Positions 14,198 to 22,979 of a DNA stretch of 24,165 nt are shown here, one piece after another. The position numbers were made by a program, and so were the translations under genes. The notes under the pieces are model-generated. The model searched no databases, was not told the origin of the DNA, and saw only the letters and a list, made by a program, of their open reading frames with translations. Positions within the stretch are counted from its first letter, which is position 1, and every line of letters begins with the position of its first letter. Source of the DNA: Ilumatobacteraceae bacterium (lineage in GTDB: Bacteria; Actinomycetota; Acidimicrobiia; Acidimicrobiales; Ilumatobacteraceae); the NCBI GenBank assembly GCA_016650435.1, contig JAENVT010000314.1, positions 1 to 24,165 of the forward strand, given 5' to 3'.

Positions 14198-16186
14198 ATG
14201 GCCACCGATCGGATCGCCGTCGCCCAACGCGGAGTCGTTCTCTCGGACGCATTTCGAGCGCCATCGGCGACACGAAAGCGCTCCACCGCAAAAGGAGCGA
14301 AACGTCGAGCGCCGAAAGCGAGCGGTGCGCTGACAGGGCCGTTCCTGTCTCCTGGCTCACTCACCAGAGCCGAGCGACTGAGGTTGATCGAGGGCATCGA
14401 AACGGTGATCGACGGTGTCTACACACACCTGCCGTTGAAGCGAGCGCGCTACGGCACCGATCCTGTGCAACGACTGCGCATCCTGCGTTCGCAAGTCGAC
14501 GAGCTCACCGATGACGCGTTCCATCTCGAGCTCGCAGATCTCGTCACTCGTCTACGAGACGCTCACACTCGTTATGCCGGTCCGGTCGCGTTGGCGAACA
14601 AAGTTGCCGCGATGCCGTTCCTGGTCGAGATGATCGGCACGACGAGCTCGCCCACCTACGTGGTCACCAAGGTCGGCCACGGTATCGATGCCACGTTCCG
14701 GCCCGGTGTCGTGCTGGAGTACTGGAACGGTGTGCCGATCGACCGTGCCGTGCAGCGGTACAGCGAGGCCGAGGTGGGCGGCCGGCCCGACAGTCAGCGC
14801 GCTTGGGCAACGCAGAGCCTGACGTTGCGCTCGCTGCAATACAGCCCGCCACCCGACGAGGAATGGGTGATCGTCGGCTACCGCTCGACGACGAGCACAG
14901 GCGCGCTGACCGGCCCGGCACGCGAGGTGAAGATTCCGTGGCAGGTCGTCGATCCCTCCGAGATCGCCGGCGTGCTCGCCGGCGGGCCGACCGGGCGGGT
15001 GCCGGTGCGTCTTCGTCGGACGCGGGCTATCGACCCGGCAGCAGCCGCAATCCGACAAGCGAAGATGTTGCTGTTCGCTCCCGGCGCATTGACCGGCAAA
15101 CAGGCCGCGGCGCCGAAGCGAGCGGAAGCGACCACCCGCCGGCCACCAGTCGCCGACGTGATCGCCACCAGCCTGACGAGCACGCTCAAGGCGATGTCGA
15201 TCAGCGCACCTGGTGGTGCGTACGGGTACCTCCGCATCTACGGCTTCGACGCAGCTCCCGACCCGTTCATCGCCGAGCTGACGCGCCTGATCCCATTGCT
15301 GCCGGATCGTGGCCTGATCCTCGATCTGCGGGGCAACCCCGGTGGATACATCTGGGCGGCGGAGAGGGCGCTCCAGTTGTTCACGCCCAAGCCAATCCAG
15401 CCGACACGCTTCTCGGTGCTCGCCACACCGTTCACACGCGACATGGCCGACCTGCCGTCGCTACGCGACGATCTGGCACCGTGGAAGGAGTCGCTCGATG
15501 CCGCAGTGCGCAATGGCGAGCTGTACTCGCAGCCCATTCCGATCACACCCGTCGAGGCGTGCAACTCGATCGGCCAGCAATACGGCGGGCCGGTTGTGCT
15601 GGTGAGCGATTCGACGACATACTCAGCGGGCGATCTGTTCTCGGCGGGGTTCGTCGACAACGCAATCGGTCCATTCGTCTGCGTGGGTGAAGCGACCGGC
15701 GCGGGCGGCGCAAACGTGTGGGACTATGCCGAACTTCGCGGCGCGCTTGCCGGATCGCCGATCGCGCTGCCGGCGCTTCCCGACGGCATCGGACTGTCGC
15801 TCGCGTACCGTCGGGCAACTCGGTCGGGTCCGAGTCAGGGCCTGCCTATCGAAGACATCGGCATCTCCGGCGAGACATACGCACTGACGCGCGACGACTT
15901 GCTCGCCGGCAACCGCGACCTGATCGCCCATTGCATCAGTCTGCTCGAGCAGTCTCCGGCGACATCAATGTCGGTTGCCCTCGATCGTTCGACGCGCACC
16001 GTCACGGTGACGACCAAGGGCGTGTCACGTCTCGATGCGATGTTCGATGGACATCCCGGCGCGTCGTCGAGCGTCACCGCGACCTCTACGACGGCGATCA
16101 CCTATCCGGCGGGCACGAAAACGGTCGACTTGTCGGGATGGATCGGCGACCGGGTGCACCAGCGACGACGCGTCAGCACGACCTGA
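14198..16186 (+). CDS. S41 (C-terminal processing/tail-specific) family peptidase
   Basis: About 662 aa. The S41 catalytic core lies at residues 345-560: YLRIYGF strand, LILDLRGNPGG (376-383 for DLRGNPGG), then VLVSDSTTYSAGDLFSAGF with the likely nucleophile Ser476. A substrate-binding N-terminal region (about 50-200) resembles the Tail-specific protease N-domain (RLRDAHTRYAG). No PDZ motif is obvious. The N-terminus is Lys/Arg-rich with no signal peptide, so it appears cytoplasmic or exported by an unusual route, which is odd for S41. GALTG occurs three times (43-47, 235-239, 296-300). ATG 14198 has GAGGAGG 6 nt upstream. The gene stands 91 bp after the CAP-protein gene, so read-through is possible. 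Confidence 0.85.
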   Translation: MATDRIAVAQRGVVLSDAFRAPSATRKRSTAKGAKRRAPKASGALTGPFLSPGSLTRAERLRLIEGIETVIDGVYTHLPLKRARYGTDPVQRLRILRSQVDELTDDAFHLELADLVTRLRDAHTRYAGPVALANKVAAMPFLVEMIGTTSSPTYVVTKVGHGIDATFRPGVVLEYWNGVPIDRAVQRYSEAEVGGRPDSQRAWATQSLTLRSLQYSPPPDEEWVIVGYRSTTSTGALTGPAREVKIPWQVVDPSEIAGVLAGGPTGRVPVRLRRTRAIDPAAAAIRQAKMLLFAPGALTGKQAAAPKRAEATTRRPPVADVIATSLTSTLKAMSISAPGGAYGYLRIYGFDAAPDPFIAELTRLIPLLPDRGLILDLRGNPGGYIWAAERALQLFTPKPIQPTRFSVLATPFTRDMADLPSLRDDLAPWKESLDAAVRNGELYSQPIPITPVEACNSIGQQYGGPVVLVSDSTTYSAGDLFSAGFVDNAIGPFVCVGEATGAGGANVWDYAELRGALAGSPIALPALPDGIGLSLAYRRATRSGPSQGLPIEDIGISGETYALTRDDLLAGNRDLIAHCISLLEQSPATSMSVALDRSTRTVTVTTKGVSRLDAMFDGHPGASSSVTATSTTAITYPAGTKTVDLSGWIGDRVHQRRRVSTT

Positions 16187-16288
16187 CGATCGTTCGCCCG
16201 AGTCGGTTCGAAATTTTCAGCGCAACCGGATTTCGGCGACACGATCGAGTTCACCCAGATCAGGCGGCACTACTGGGCGAGTCGATAC

Positions 16289-16311
16289 GTCACGCGGCCG
16301 GGAGACGTGAC
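16289..16311. promoter_or_regulatory. Dyad GTCACG-N11-CGTGAC, possible operator
   Basis: A perfect 6-bp inverted repeat separated by 11 bp lies 52 bp before the flavin oxidoreductase start. The half-site centres are 17 bp apart, in the range used by dimeric regulators on adjacent helical turns. No regulator gene is nearby, and chance occurrence cannot be excluded. Confidence 0.4.
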
Positions 16312-16363
16312 ACGATCACCAGACCGCACAACGCCGCGCCAAGCGGGACAGAAGAGGAATTTC

Positions 16364-17410
16364 ATGGGCAAGCCATCGTTCGGAATCTTCGATCACATCG
16401 AAGACATCCCCGGCACACCGACACCGAAGCTGCTGAAAGATCGACTCGATCTGATCAGGATGGCTGACGAAGCTGGCTTCGCCGGTTTCCATCTCGCCGA
16501 GCACCACGGGTCGGACCTCTGCATGGCGCCGAACCAAGAAGTGTTCATTGCCGCTGCTTCGCAGATCACCGAGAACATCCGTCTCGGGCCGATGGTGAAG
16601 CTGCTGCCGTTGCACCATCCGGTGCGGATCATCGAAGACATGATCGTTGTCGACAACTTGACCAACGGCCGCCTCGACTTCGGAGTCGGCCGCGGCGTCG
16701 CGCCCATCGAGCACTATTGGTTCGGCAGCAACTGGTATGACTCGAGAGAGCGCTTCGTCGACATCCTCGGCATCATCTGCGACGCCTTTGCGACAGGCGA
16801 GATCAGCAGTGAGAATTCAAAGTTCTACGACTTCCCGACGATCCCCATGTCGACGAAGCCGGTGCAGAATCCGATTCCATTCTGGTACCCGGGCAGTCCG
16901 GTCACGGCCGGTCGTCACGGGATGAACCTGATGTGGCCCGGTCCCATCGACAAGGTGTCTCACGACCTCTATGTCGAGACGTGGAACGCCCACAAGGGCG
17001 ACACCCATCGAGTCGACGGGCCCGATTCGGCACCACGTGTCGGCTGCACGATGTTGCTGGCGATCGCGCCGACGGAGAACGAGGCGCTCGAGATCGCCCG
17101 GCGCAGCATGACCGGGCTGATGCGCCGTACGCACGGCGTGCACAAGTTCGACCATCTCGTGCTGTCCGACGAAGAGTGCGACGCGGCGTTGAATCCGTTG
17201 CGAAACATCACGGCGCACATGGAGGACGCAATTCACTTCGGCGCGGGGACCGCCGAGCAGATCAAGGACCGCTTTGCCGCCGTGCTTGCCCCAGGTTTGA
17301 CGGACTACCTCGTACTGCAGATTCCCGTGGGCGACATGACGCTCGACGAGGCCAAGCACACAATGGAGGTCTTCTGCAGCGAGGTGAAGCCGGCGCTGGA
17401 CGCGGCGTGA
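16364..17410 (+). CDS. LLM-class (bacterial luciferase-like) flavin-dependent oxidoreductase
   Basis: About 348 aa, the usual length for this TIM-barrel family, which uses FMN or F420 to oxidise diverse substrates. Recognisable parts are the first strand [16 protein letters not shown] (about 42-49), the [15 protein letters not shown] segment and a later PGSPV...HGMNLMW region near the flavin. It is soluble with no signal peptide. The start ATG 16364 has GAGGA 5 nt upstream; an in-frame start 19 codons earlier has no ribosome site. It ends 10 bp before the malate synthase ATG, so the two are an operon. Whether it uses FMN or F420 and its substrate are unknown. Confidence 0.9.
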   Translation: MGKPSFGIFDHIEDIPGTPTPKLLKDRLDLIRMADEAGFAGFHLAEHHGSDLCMAPNQEVFIAAASQITENIRLGPMVKLLPLHHPVRIIEDMIVVDNLTNGRLDFGVGRGVAPIEHYWFGSNWYDSRERFVDILGIICDAFATGEISSENSKFYDFPTIPMSTKPVQNPIPFWYPGSPVTAGRHGMNLMWPGPIDKVSHDLYVETWNAHKGDTHRVDGPDSAPRVGCTMLLAIAPTENEALEIARRSMTGLMRRTHGVHKFDHLVLSDEECDAALNPLRNITAHMEDAIHFGAGTAEQIKDRFAAVLAPGLTDYLVLQIPVGDMTLDEAKHTMEVFCSEVKPALDAA

Positions 17411-17420
17411 TAACCCGGCC

Positions 17421-19640
17421 ATGACGACCGACGAGGCGCTGCGTGACTACAGCGACGCGTACGTCGCCCGGCACGACCTGTTCGTCGGATCCGAGTTGGC
17501 AGGCGTGTTGGAGTCCGAGGCATTGCCGGCGAGCGGTGTCGATCCAGAGCACTTCTGGCAGGGCCTGTCGTCGCTGATCCACGATCTCTCGCCGCGCAAC
17601 ACTGAACTGCTCGAGGTCCGGGCGACGCTGCAGGCACAGATCGACAGATGGCATCGGGAACGCCCCGGCATGCCACATGACGCCGCCGAGTACCGCTCGT
17701 TCCTCGAGGACATCGGCTACCTGGTGCCTACTGGGCCAGCTTTTGAGATCACCACCACAGATGTCGATCCCGAGATCACCACGATCGCCGGGCCGCAGCT
17801 GGTCGTGCCGGTGACCAACGCGCGCTACGCGATCAACGCCGCGAACGCGCGGTGGGGATCGTTGTACGACGCGCTCTATGGAACCGACGCGTTGGGAGAT
17901 GCCGCTCCGCCAGGCGAATACGACCCAACGCGTGGGGCGCGGGTCATCTCCTGGGCACGCGGATTTCTCGACGACATCGCACCGTTGGTCTCGAGCGACG
18001 GCCGACGGCGTTCACATAGCGACGTCGTTTCGTATCGGGTCGCCGATGGTGGATTGACGGTTGCGTTTGGCGACGGCGCACACGGATCCTTGCCCGGCGC
18101 CGGCCCCGCCCTCTTCGCGGGCTACGTGGGGCCAGCCGACGAACCGAGTGCAGTCCTGCTCGATCACCGCGGTCTCGGCATCGAAATCGTCATCGACCGA
18201 GCACACCCCATTGGGGCCACCGACAGGGCTGGCGTCGCCGACGTCGTGCTGGAATCGGCACTCACGTCGATCATGGATTTCGAGGATTCGATTGCCGCTG
18301 TCGACAGCGCCGACAAAGCGCTCGCCTATCACAACTGGCTCGGTCTGATGCGCGGAACGTTGACCGAAGAGGTGACAAAGAACGGCCGCACCTTCACTCG
18401 CCGCTTGGCAGACGATCGGGTGTTCACGGCACCTGACGGGTCGACGCTGACGCGACGCGGGCGCGCATTGATGCTCGTAAGAAATGTCGGTCATCTGATG
18501 ACCACGCCGGCGGTCCTCGACCGGAATCGGATGCCGGTCTACGAAGGTCTGCTCGACGCGATGATCACCGTGCTCTGCGCGATGCCAGGCCTGCAGCCGG
18601 TCACCGCGGGATCCAACTCCCGTACCGGTTCGATCTATGTCGTCAAGCCGAAGATGCACGGCCCGGATGAGGTCGCCTTCACGAACGAGATCTTCACGCG
18701 CGTCGAGGCCCTCCTGGGTCTGCAGAGCAACACCGTCAAGATCGGAATCATGGACGAGGAGCGCCGCACCACGGTGAACCTCGCCGAGTGCATCCGCGCC
18801 GCGAAATCTCGCGTCGCGTTCATCAACACCGGGTTCCTCGATCGCACCGGTGACGAGATCCACACGTCGATGATGGCCGGTCCCATGGTCCGCAAGAGCG
18901 AAATGAAATCGCAGCGTTGGATCCAGTCCTACGAAGACTGGAACGTTGACACCGGTATCGCTTGTGGCCTGCCGGGCCGGGCGCAGATCGGCAAGGGCAT
19001 GTGGGCCGCGCCGGACCTGATGGCCGACATGCTCGTGCAGAAGATCAACCATCCGCTCGCCGGAGCCAACTGTGCGTGGGTTCCGTCGCCAACCGCTGCC
19101 ACGCTTCATGCGACCCACTATCACCGCGTCGACGTTCGCGCTCGCCAACAGGAGTTGGCAGACGGGCTGGCCTCGCAGGGTTTTCGGGCGACTCTCGACG
19201 ATCTGCTGCAAATTCCACTCGCACCTGCAACGGACTGGACGAACTCGGAGATCCAGGCCGAGCTCGACAACAACGCCCAGGGCATCCTCGGCTACGTCGT
19301 GCGATGGGTCGATCAGGGCATCGGTTGTTCGAAGGTCCCCGACATCAACGACATCGGTCTGATGGAGGATCGGGCGACGTGCCGGATCTCGTCACAACAC
19401 ATCGCCAACTGGCTGCTGCACGGAGTGGTGGCACACGATGAGGTGATGGCGACCATGCGGCGGATGGCCGCGGTCGTCGATCGGCAGAACGCCGGTGACG
19501 CGGCGTACGTCGCAATGACACCGGCGTGCGACGGCACAGCATTCACAGCGGCATGCGATCTCGTGCTGTCGGGAGCCGAGCAACCCAGTGGCTATACCGA
19601 GCCGATCCTTCATTCGCGTCGGCTGGAGCGCAAGGCCTGA
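17421..19640 (+). CDS. glcB: Malate synthase G
   Basis: About 739 aa, the length of the single-subunit G type (EC 2.3.3.9), which condenses glyoxylate with acetyl-CoA to malate in the glyoxylate pathway or in glycolate use. Diagnostic stretches are [14 protein letters not shown] with catalytic Arg354, [17 protein letters not shown] with the metal-binding Glu region, [18 protein letters not shown], and [15 protein letters not shown] near the catalytic base. All look intact. The start ATG 17421 is 10 bp after the oxidoreductase stop, with a weak CCCGG upstream, so translation is probably coupled. Isocitrate lyase is not in this window, so its glyoxylate may come from elsewhere in the genome or from another substrate. 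Confidence 0.96.
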   Translation: MTTDEALRDYSDAYVARHDLFVGSELAGVLESEALPASGVDPEHFWQGLSSLIHDLSPRNTELLEVRATLQAQIDRWHRERPGMPHDAAEYRSFLEDIGYLVPTGPAFEITTTDVDPEITTIAGPQLVVPVTNARYAINAANARWGSLYDALYGTDALGDAAPPGEYDPTRGARVISWARGFLDDIAPLVSSDGRRRSHSDVVSYRVADGGLTVAFGDGAHGSLPGAGPALFAGYVGPADEPSAVLLDHRGLGIEIVIDRAHPIGATDRAGVADVVLESALTSIMDFEDSIAAVDSADKALAYHNWLGLMRGTLTEEVTKNGRTFTRRLADDRVFTAPDGSTLTRRGRALMLVRNVGHLMTTPAVLDRNRMPVYEGLLDAMITVLCAMPGLQPVTAGSNSRTGSIYVVKPKMHGPDEVAFTNEIFTRVEALLGLQSNTVKIGIMDEERRTTVNLAECIRAAKSRVAFINTGFLDRTGDEIHTSMMAGPMVRKSEMKSQRWIQSYEDWNVDTGIACGLPGRAQIGKGMWAAPDLMADMLVQKINHPLAGANCAWVPSPTAATLHATHYHRVDVRARQQELADGLASQGFRATLDDLLQIPLAPATDWTNSEIQAELDNNAQGILGYVVRWVDQGIGCSKVPDINDIGLMEDRATCRISSQHIANWLLHGVVAHDEVMATMRRMAAVVDRQNAGDAAYVAMTPACDGTAFTAACDLVLSGAEQPSGYTEPILHSRRLERKA

Positions 19641-19656
19641 GCTCAGTACTAGCTCA
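19638..19656. terminator. Weak stem-loop between malate synthase and STAS genes
   Basis: TGAGCT (19638-19643), a 7-nt loop and AGCTCA (19651-19656) form a 6-bp stem between two convergent genes. There is no T-run, so it is at best a poor bidirectional terminator. Confidence 0.3.
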
Positions 19657-19663
19657 ACACGGT

Positions 19664-19969
19664 TCAGTCGTCGAGTCGCAACTGCCCGCCGAGACCACTG
19701 ATCTCGACGAGCCGGGAGATGCCGGGAGTGGGGTTGGCGATGATCAGATCGCCACCTCCATCCCGGGCCCTGGTTGCAGCGTCGATGAGCACTCGCAGTC
19801 CGCTGGAATCCATGAACGACACGCCGGCAACGTCGACGGTCACGTCGCCCGCTGGAAGCGCCGCCATCGCCGTCGCCAGTAGCGGAGCGGTGTGCGCGTC
19901 GATTTCGCCGCTCAGCTTCCAACCCGTCGCGGTGGCAGAAATCTCGAGTTGAGAGCCGAGTTCGGACAT
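19664..19969 (-). CDS. STAS-domain anti-anti-sigma factor (RsbV/SpoIIAA type)
   Basis: About 101 aa, single STAS domain. The phospho-acceptor site FMDSSGLRVL is present, with Ser56 the expected serine phosphorylated by an RsbW-type kinase. In partner switching the unphosphorylated protein binds the anti-sigma kinase and frees the sigma factor; a PP2C phosphatase (candidate at 23255-24165) reverses phosphorylation. It lies 106 bp downstream of the sigma factor gene on the same strand, so it could be co-transcribed with it or have its own promoter. ATG 19969 has no ribosome site. Family call is firm; the partner kinase is either RsbW-like gene in this cluster. Confidence 0.92.
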   Translation of the reverse strand: MSELGSQLEISATATGWKLSGEIDAHTAPLLATAMAALPAGDVTVDVAGVSFMDSSGLRVLIDAATRARDGGGDLIIANPTPGISRLVEISGLGGQLRLDD

Positions 19970-20023
19970 GGCGTGAAACGGTAGTCGGCGCGTTCACTAA
20001 TCACCCACCTAGACTGCGAATGA

Positions 20024-20039
20024 TCACCCCTTCGGGTGA
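20024..20039. repeat. Short stem-loop in the sigma-STAS gap
   Basis: TCACCC (20024-20029), loop CTTC and GGGTGA (20034-20039) form a perfect 6-bp hairpin between the sigma gene stop and the STAS start. No T-run follows in either direction, so it may be a processing or attenuation element and not a classic terminator. Confidence 0.45.
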
Positions 20040-20075
20040 CAAGTTCCCGCTGCCGTGGACAGGGTGAAATTTTGG

Positions 20076-20861
20076 TCAGTCCGGCGGGTCGTCGGCTTCG
20101 GAATCCATCCACTGGCGCATCTTTTCGAACGAGGCGCGCAACAGTCGCGACACCTGCATTTGCGACACGCCTACCGCCACCGCGATTTGTTCTTGTGACA
20201 ACTGTTCGTAGAAGCGAAGGCGCACGATTTCTCGCTCTCGATCCGGTAGGCGCGCCAACAGTCCGTCGACGATGTGCGTATCCATCGCCTGCTCGTAGCC
20301 GCTTTCTTCGGAAGCCAAGGCATCGAGTCGATCTAGCGGAGTCTCGCCGTCACCATCGTTGCCAACAGAGTGAATTGTTCCGACGTGATACGCCGACGAT
20401 GCAGCGAGTCCGCGAAGCACGTCGTCGCGGTCGACGCCGAGGTGGATCGCTATCTCATCGACGGATGGCGACCGGCCAGACTTGTGAACAAGTTCGTCGG
20501 TGGCCCGCCGCACCAACAGATGCAGGTCCTTGGCCGACCGAGGAACGCGCACGGTCCAGCTGTGATCTCTGAAGTGTCGCTTCAGTTCGCCTTCGATCGT
20601 GCTGCCGGCGAACGCCGCGAACCGCACGCCGTAGTGAGGGTCGAACCGATCGATGGCCTTGACGAGTCCGAGCATGGCGACTTGGCGGAGATCCTCCTCG
20701 GTCCCACCGGGCCGGCTGAATCGTTTGGCGATGTGGGCCGCGAGGCCCATGTGGCGTTCGACCAATCGATTGCGGAGCGACCGATGACGCGTCGCGGCGA
20801 ACTCGTAGAACAATTCGAGGTCGTCGAGATCCTCGGGATCGTTGTTGTTGAGACGGTCCAT
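20076..20861 (-). CDS. SigF/SigB-type alternative sigma factor (sigma-70 group 3)
   Basis: About 261 aa. Region 2 is at about 30-100 (LVERHMGLAAHIAKRF ... EDLRQVAMLGLVKAIDRFDP ... FAAFAGSTIEGELKRHFRD), region 3 at about 105-160, and region 4 near the C-terminus (ERLPDREREIV-like LPDREREIVRLRF, then QEQIAVAVGVSQMQVSRLL, the DNA-binding helix-turn-helix). The layout matches stress and sporulation sigma factors regulated by RsbW-type anti-sigma kinases. ATG 20861 is 11 nt after AGGTAGG. The promoter elements at 22335-22360 and 22885-22910 look like sites for this class. The exact orthologue name (sigF or sigB) cannot be settled from one sequence. Confidence 0.92.
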   Translation of the reverse strand: MDRLNNNDPEDLDDLELFYEFAATRHRSLRNRLVERHMGLAAHIAKRFSRPGGTEEDLRQVAMLGLVKAIDRFDPHYGVRFAAFAGSTIEGELKRHFRDHSWTVRVPRSAKDLHLLVRRATDELVHKSGRSPSVDEIAIHLGVDRDDVLRGLAASSAYHVGTIHSVGNDGDGETPLDRLDALASEESGYEQAMDTHIVDGLLARLPDREREIVRLRFYEQLSQEQIAVAVGVSQMQVSRLLRASFEKMRQWMDSEADDPPD

Positions 20862-20987
20862 CGTGGACGCAGACCTACCTGGGACGCGACATTGTGCAAG
20901 ACGGGTTCGGACTGAATGTCCCGCGCGCTGGAGTAGCTGCCATTGCGTGTCACGCTACCCCGCCGCAACGGCGCTGTTCAGCGTCGG

Positions 20988-21170
20988 TCAGCCATTGATT
21001 GCTGGGCCGAGAGACAGCGAAAGGTCACGAGAGGTACTGGAACTGCCAGGAGCTCCCCCAAGCCCAACGAAACCCTGCTCGATGTCCATCGCCTGGGCGG
21101 CGGCCGATCGGTGGGCGACGATGACCGAGCCGGCCAACACGCACATCGCCGTGACGGGGAGCATTACCAA
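20988..21170 (-). pseudogene. Short membrane-protein fragment, sensor-kinase N-terminus like
   Basis: An open frame of about 60 codons that continues upstream without a start to beyond 21208. The sequence RLIALVMLPVTAMCVLAGSVIVAHR is a typical cytoplasmic-edge plus membrane helix seen at the N-terminus of nitrate/ligand-sensing histidine kinases and cyclases, but the expected sensor domain does not follow and the frame stops after about 40 more residues. TTG 21170 is a possible start, yet no ribosome site is visible. It is probably a truncated remnant; a genuine one-TM small protein is the alternative. Confidence 0.3.
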
Positions 21171-21211
21171 TGCGATCAGCCGGGTGGTAACTCGCGCTGG
21201 CTCAACCGCCT

Positions 21212-21628
21212 TCAGCGAAGGGTTGCGGTAACCACCACGGTGCGAGGATCGGGCTTATCAACGACGACCGTATCCGACAGCTCGTCAACGATCATCAGTC
21301 CGCGGCCGCTCGGCGCGAGCAGCGTGGGAGGACGCCATTGCTCGCGTGGTGGAGGGCTGCCGTTGTTCGTGTAACTGGTGACAGCCAGAACCACCGCACC
21401 GTCGTTGCTGAGGGTCAGGCGCAAACCGTATCGATTTCCCGGCGCCGCCTGGACTGCGTTGGCAGCGAGTTCGCTGAGCACGAGTTCGGCGCGCTCGCGC
21501 AGGTCGAGGTCGACACCGCGCTCGTGGAGACACCCTGTCACATCCGTTCGAGCGACGCGCAACGTACCGGTCCTGCCGTCATACTCGCGATCGAGCACGA
21601 CCTCGGCACGGCGCGGTCTCCAATTCAT
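21212..21628 (-). CDS. RsbW-like anti-sigma serine kinase (HATPase_c_2)
   Basis: About 138 aa. The GHKL fold is intact: N-box ELVLSELAANAV with the Mg-binding Asn57, and the ATP-lid glycine motif SGRGLMIVDEL (107-117). The classical DxGxG G1 box is altered (around TNNGSPP), so ATP binding is likely but needs checking. Such proteins bind a SigF/SigB sigma factor and phosphorylate a STAS antagonist. The ATG 21626-21628 was chosen because GGAG lies 4 nt upstream; the frame is open much further upstream but that sequence is low-quality and overlaps the response regulator. It begins 44 bp after the response regulator stop and is probably co-transcribed with it. Confidence 0.85.
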   Translation of the reverse strand: MNWRPRRAEVVLDREYDGRTGTLRVARTDVTGCLHERGVDLDLRERAELVLSELAANAVQAAPGNRYGLRLTLSNDGAVVLAVTSYTNNGSPPPREQWRPPTLLAPSGRGLMIVDELSDTVVVDKPDPRTVVVTATLR

Positions 21629-21671
21629 TCCGCTCCAATACGCCCGACTTGCCCCGGAGGCCGCGCGAATC

Positions 21672-22325
21672 TCATGACGCCCATTCCTTTGCGCAGTTCG
21701 CCTGACGCGTCGGTGGAGGCATGACGTGATGACCAGCGGCGTGCAACGCGGCTTGGGCACGATTTCTAACGCCGAGCTTGCTGTACAAGCGCCGGATGTA
21801 GGTCTTGACGGTGTCGATCGACAAGAACAGTTCCTTGCCGATCTCGGCATTGCTCATTCCGACGGCGATGAGAGCGAGCACCTCTTGCTCGCGCATCGAC
21901 AACGCGTCGTTGTCCCACGCCTGCCGCCCGCGCTGGATGTTCTCGAATCCGATGCGCTCGCCATTGGCCACGCGTTCGATCACCTCGACCAACGCGCCAC
22001 CGGTCTGAGACTTCAGGGCAACGCCGGAGATGCCAGCCTCGTCGGCCAGCGACAGGAACTCGGCGCCCGCATCCCAGGTGTACAACAGAACGTGCTCGAC
22101 GAAGCCGTCGCGGACCATCTCTCGGGCACGGTCGATCGCGTAGCGCCGACCAGCAAAAGTATCGAACAACGCGACGTCAGCCTTGCGTTGCGGCTCGTCG
22201 CCGACGTCGATCTCGACGATCGTCACGCGATCGGAATACTGCGAGAGCATCGCAGCAAGACCGTGAACGATGATCTCGTAGTCGTTCACCAGGGCGACCG
22301 TGATGGGCTTCCTGGCGGTGGGCAT
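21672..22325 (-). CDS. NarL/LuxR-family response regulator
   Basis: About 217 aa. The N-terminal receiver domain (1-125) has the phospho-acceptor Asp55 in VALFDTFAG, Thr83 and Lys105 (ALKSQTGG), but one of the two acidic residues usual near position 14 is Asn (VNDYE), a common variation. The C-terminal LuxR-type helix-turn-helix (about 140-200) is LSMREQEVLALIAVGMS...DTVKTYIRRLYSKLGVRNRAQA. A leaderless or near-leaderless message is likely: a SigF-type promoter ends 9 bp before ATG 22325 and there is no ribosome site. No sensor kinase is adjacent; the gene is followed by the RsbW-like kinase. Confidence 0.93.
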   Translation of the reverse strand: MPTARKPITVALVNDYEIIVHGLAAMLSQYSDRVTIVEIDVGDEPQRKADVALFDTFAGRRYAIDRAREMVRDGFVEHVLLYTWDAGAEFLSLADEAGISGVALKSQTGGALVEVIERVANGERIGFENIQRGRQAWDNDALSMREQEVLALIAVGMSNAEIGKELFLSIDTVKTYIRRLYSKLGVRNRAQAALHAAGHHVMPPPTRQANCAKEWAS

Positions 22326-22334
22326 GTGCTCGGT

Positions 22335-22360
22335 TTACCCCCCGCACGCTCGTACCAAAC
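22335..22360 (-). promoter_or_regulatory. SigF/SigB-type promoter before the response regulator
   Basis: On the minus strand GTTT (22360-22357), a 16-nt spacer and GGGTAA (22340-22335) match the actinobacterial SigF consensus GTTT-N15-17-GGGTA(T/A/C). The implied start is only a few bases before ATG 22325, consistent with a near-leaderless message. A SigF-like gene and its regulators lie in the same cluster, so autoregulation is plausible. A best-match site; no experimental evidence. Confidence 0.55.
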
Positions 22361-22478
22361 AGATCCGCGGGTCGGATCCGAGCGAAATTAACTGTCGGAC
22401 TTCTAATGCCCCGATCGGGTGACATGACGTCGAACTGCACACCAACGGCTGCACCGCCGAAGGGCTAGCGTTCTACCG

Positions 22479-22862
22479 ATGGCCTCCGAACTCGAGCCGA
22501 CGTCCGCTGACGACGATCATTTCGATGTGATCGTGCCACTGCGAACGCGGTACGCATCGACAGTTCGGATGATCGCCGCGTCGCTCGGCGCAGAGGCCGG
22601 GTTCACCGTCGACGAGATCGACGATCTGCGGCTGGCGCTCGACGAGGTCTTTTCTCTGCTGGCCGAACGGCATGTCGGCGATCGGGTTCGCACGCGCTTT
22701 CGCCTGGACGGACATCAGCTGGTTGCCGCGCTCACGCTGGAGTCCGGACAGGTCGACGTCGAGCCCGACGAGCTTGCCGCCAACATTCTGCGGTCAGTCG
22801 TCGATGGATTCGAGTTCACGGCCGACGGCGTCACGTTGACGAAACGGGCGTCGGAGAACTAG
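22479..22862 (+). CDS. RsbW-like protein with degenerate ATP site
   Basis: About 127 aa. The fold pattern of RsbW-type anti-sigma kinases is visible (IVPLRTRYASTVRMIAASLG ... FTVDEIDDLRLALDEVF), but the N-box reads ALDEVFSLLAE without the usual Asn, and no glycine-rich ATP lid can be found. It may hold the sigma factor without being a normal kinase, or have lost activity. It is divergent from the response regulator and shares the 153-bp intergenic region carrying the SigF-type promoter. ATG 22479 has only a distant GAAGGG upstream, so the start is less sure. It differs from the RsbW-like protein at 21212-21628, which retains its N-box Asn and lid. Confidence 0.75.
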   Translation: MASELEPTSADDDHFDVIVPLRTRYASTVRMIAASLGAEAGFTVDEIDDLRLALDEVFSLLAERHVGDRVRTRFRLDGHQLVAALTLESGQVDVEPDELAANILRSVVDGFEFTADGVTLTKRASEN

Positions 22863-22884
22863 CAAGAAAGAGCTACCAACAAAC

Positions 22885-22910
22885 GGTTAGAACGTGTGGC
22901 GCTGGGGTAC
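22885..22910 (+). promoter_or_regulatory. SigF/SigB-type promoter before the small membrane-protein gene
   Basis: GGTT (22885-22888), a 16-nt spacer and GGGTAC (22905-22910). GGGTAC is the -10 form typical of Streptomyces SigB promoters. Predicted start near 22917 gives a 63-nt leader before ATG 22980. The exact same spacing as the site at 22335-22360 supports the call. Confidence 0.5.
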
Positions 22911-22979
22911 ACCAGCGACACGTGAGCTGCCGCGTCGGTCACACTCCGGCGTGGCAGCAGCAGACGAAAGCGAGACGAC

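Noticed and set aside
18012..19211. Long minus-strand open frame over malate synthase
   Set aside because: Antisense to an intact malate synthase G; no motif or ribosome site.
19638..19656. Strong Rho-independent terminator
   Set aside because: Only a 6-bp stem and no T-run, so kept as a weak stem-loop only.
20955..20960. GGGTAG upstream of the sigma gene as a SigF promoter
   Set aside because: No GTTT/GGTT-like -35 at 15-17 nt upstream, so not better than chance.
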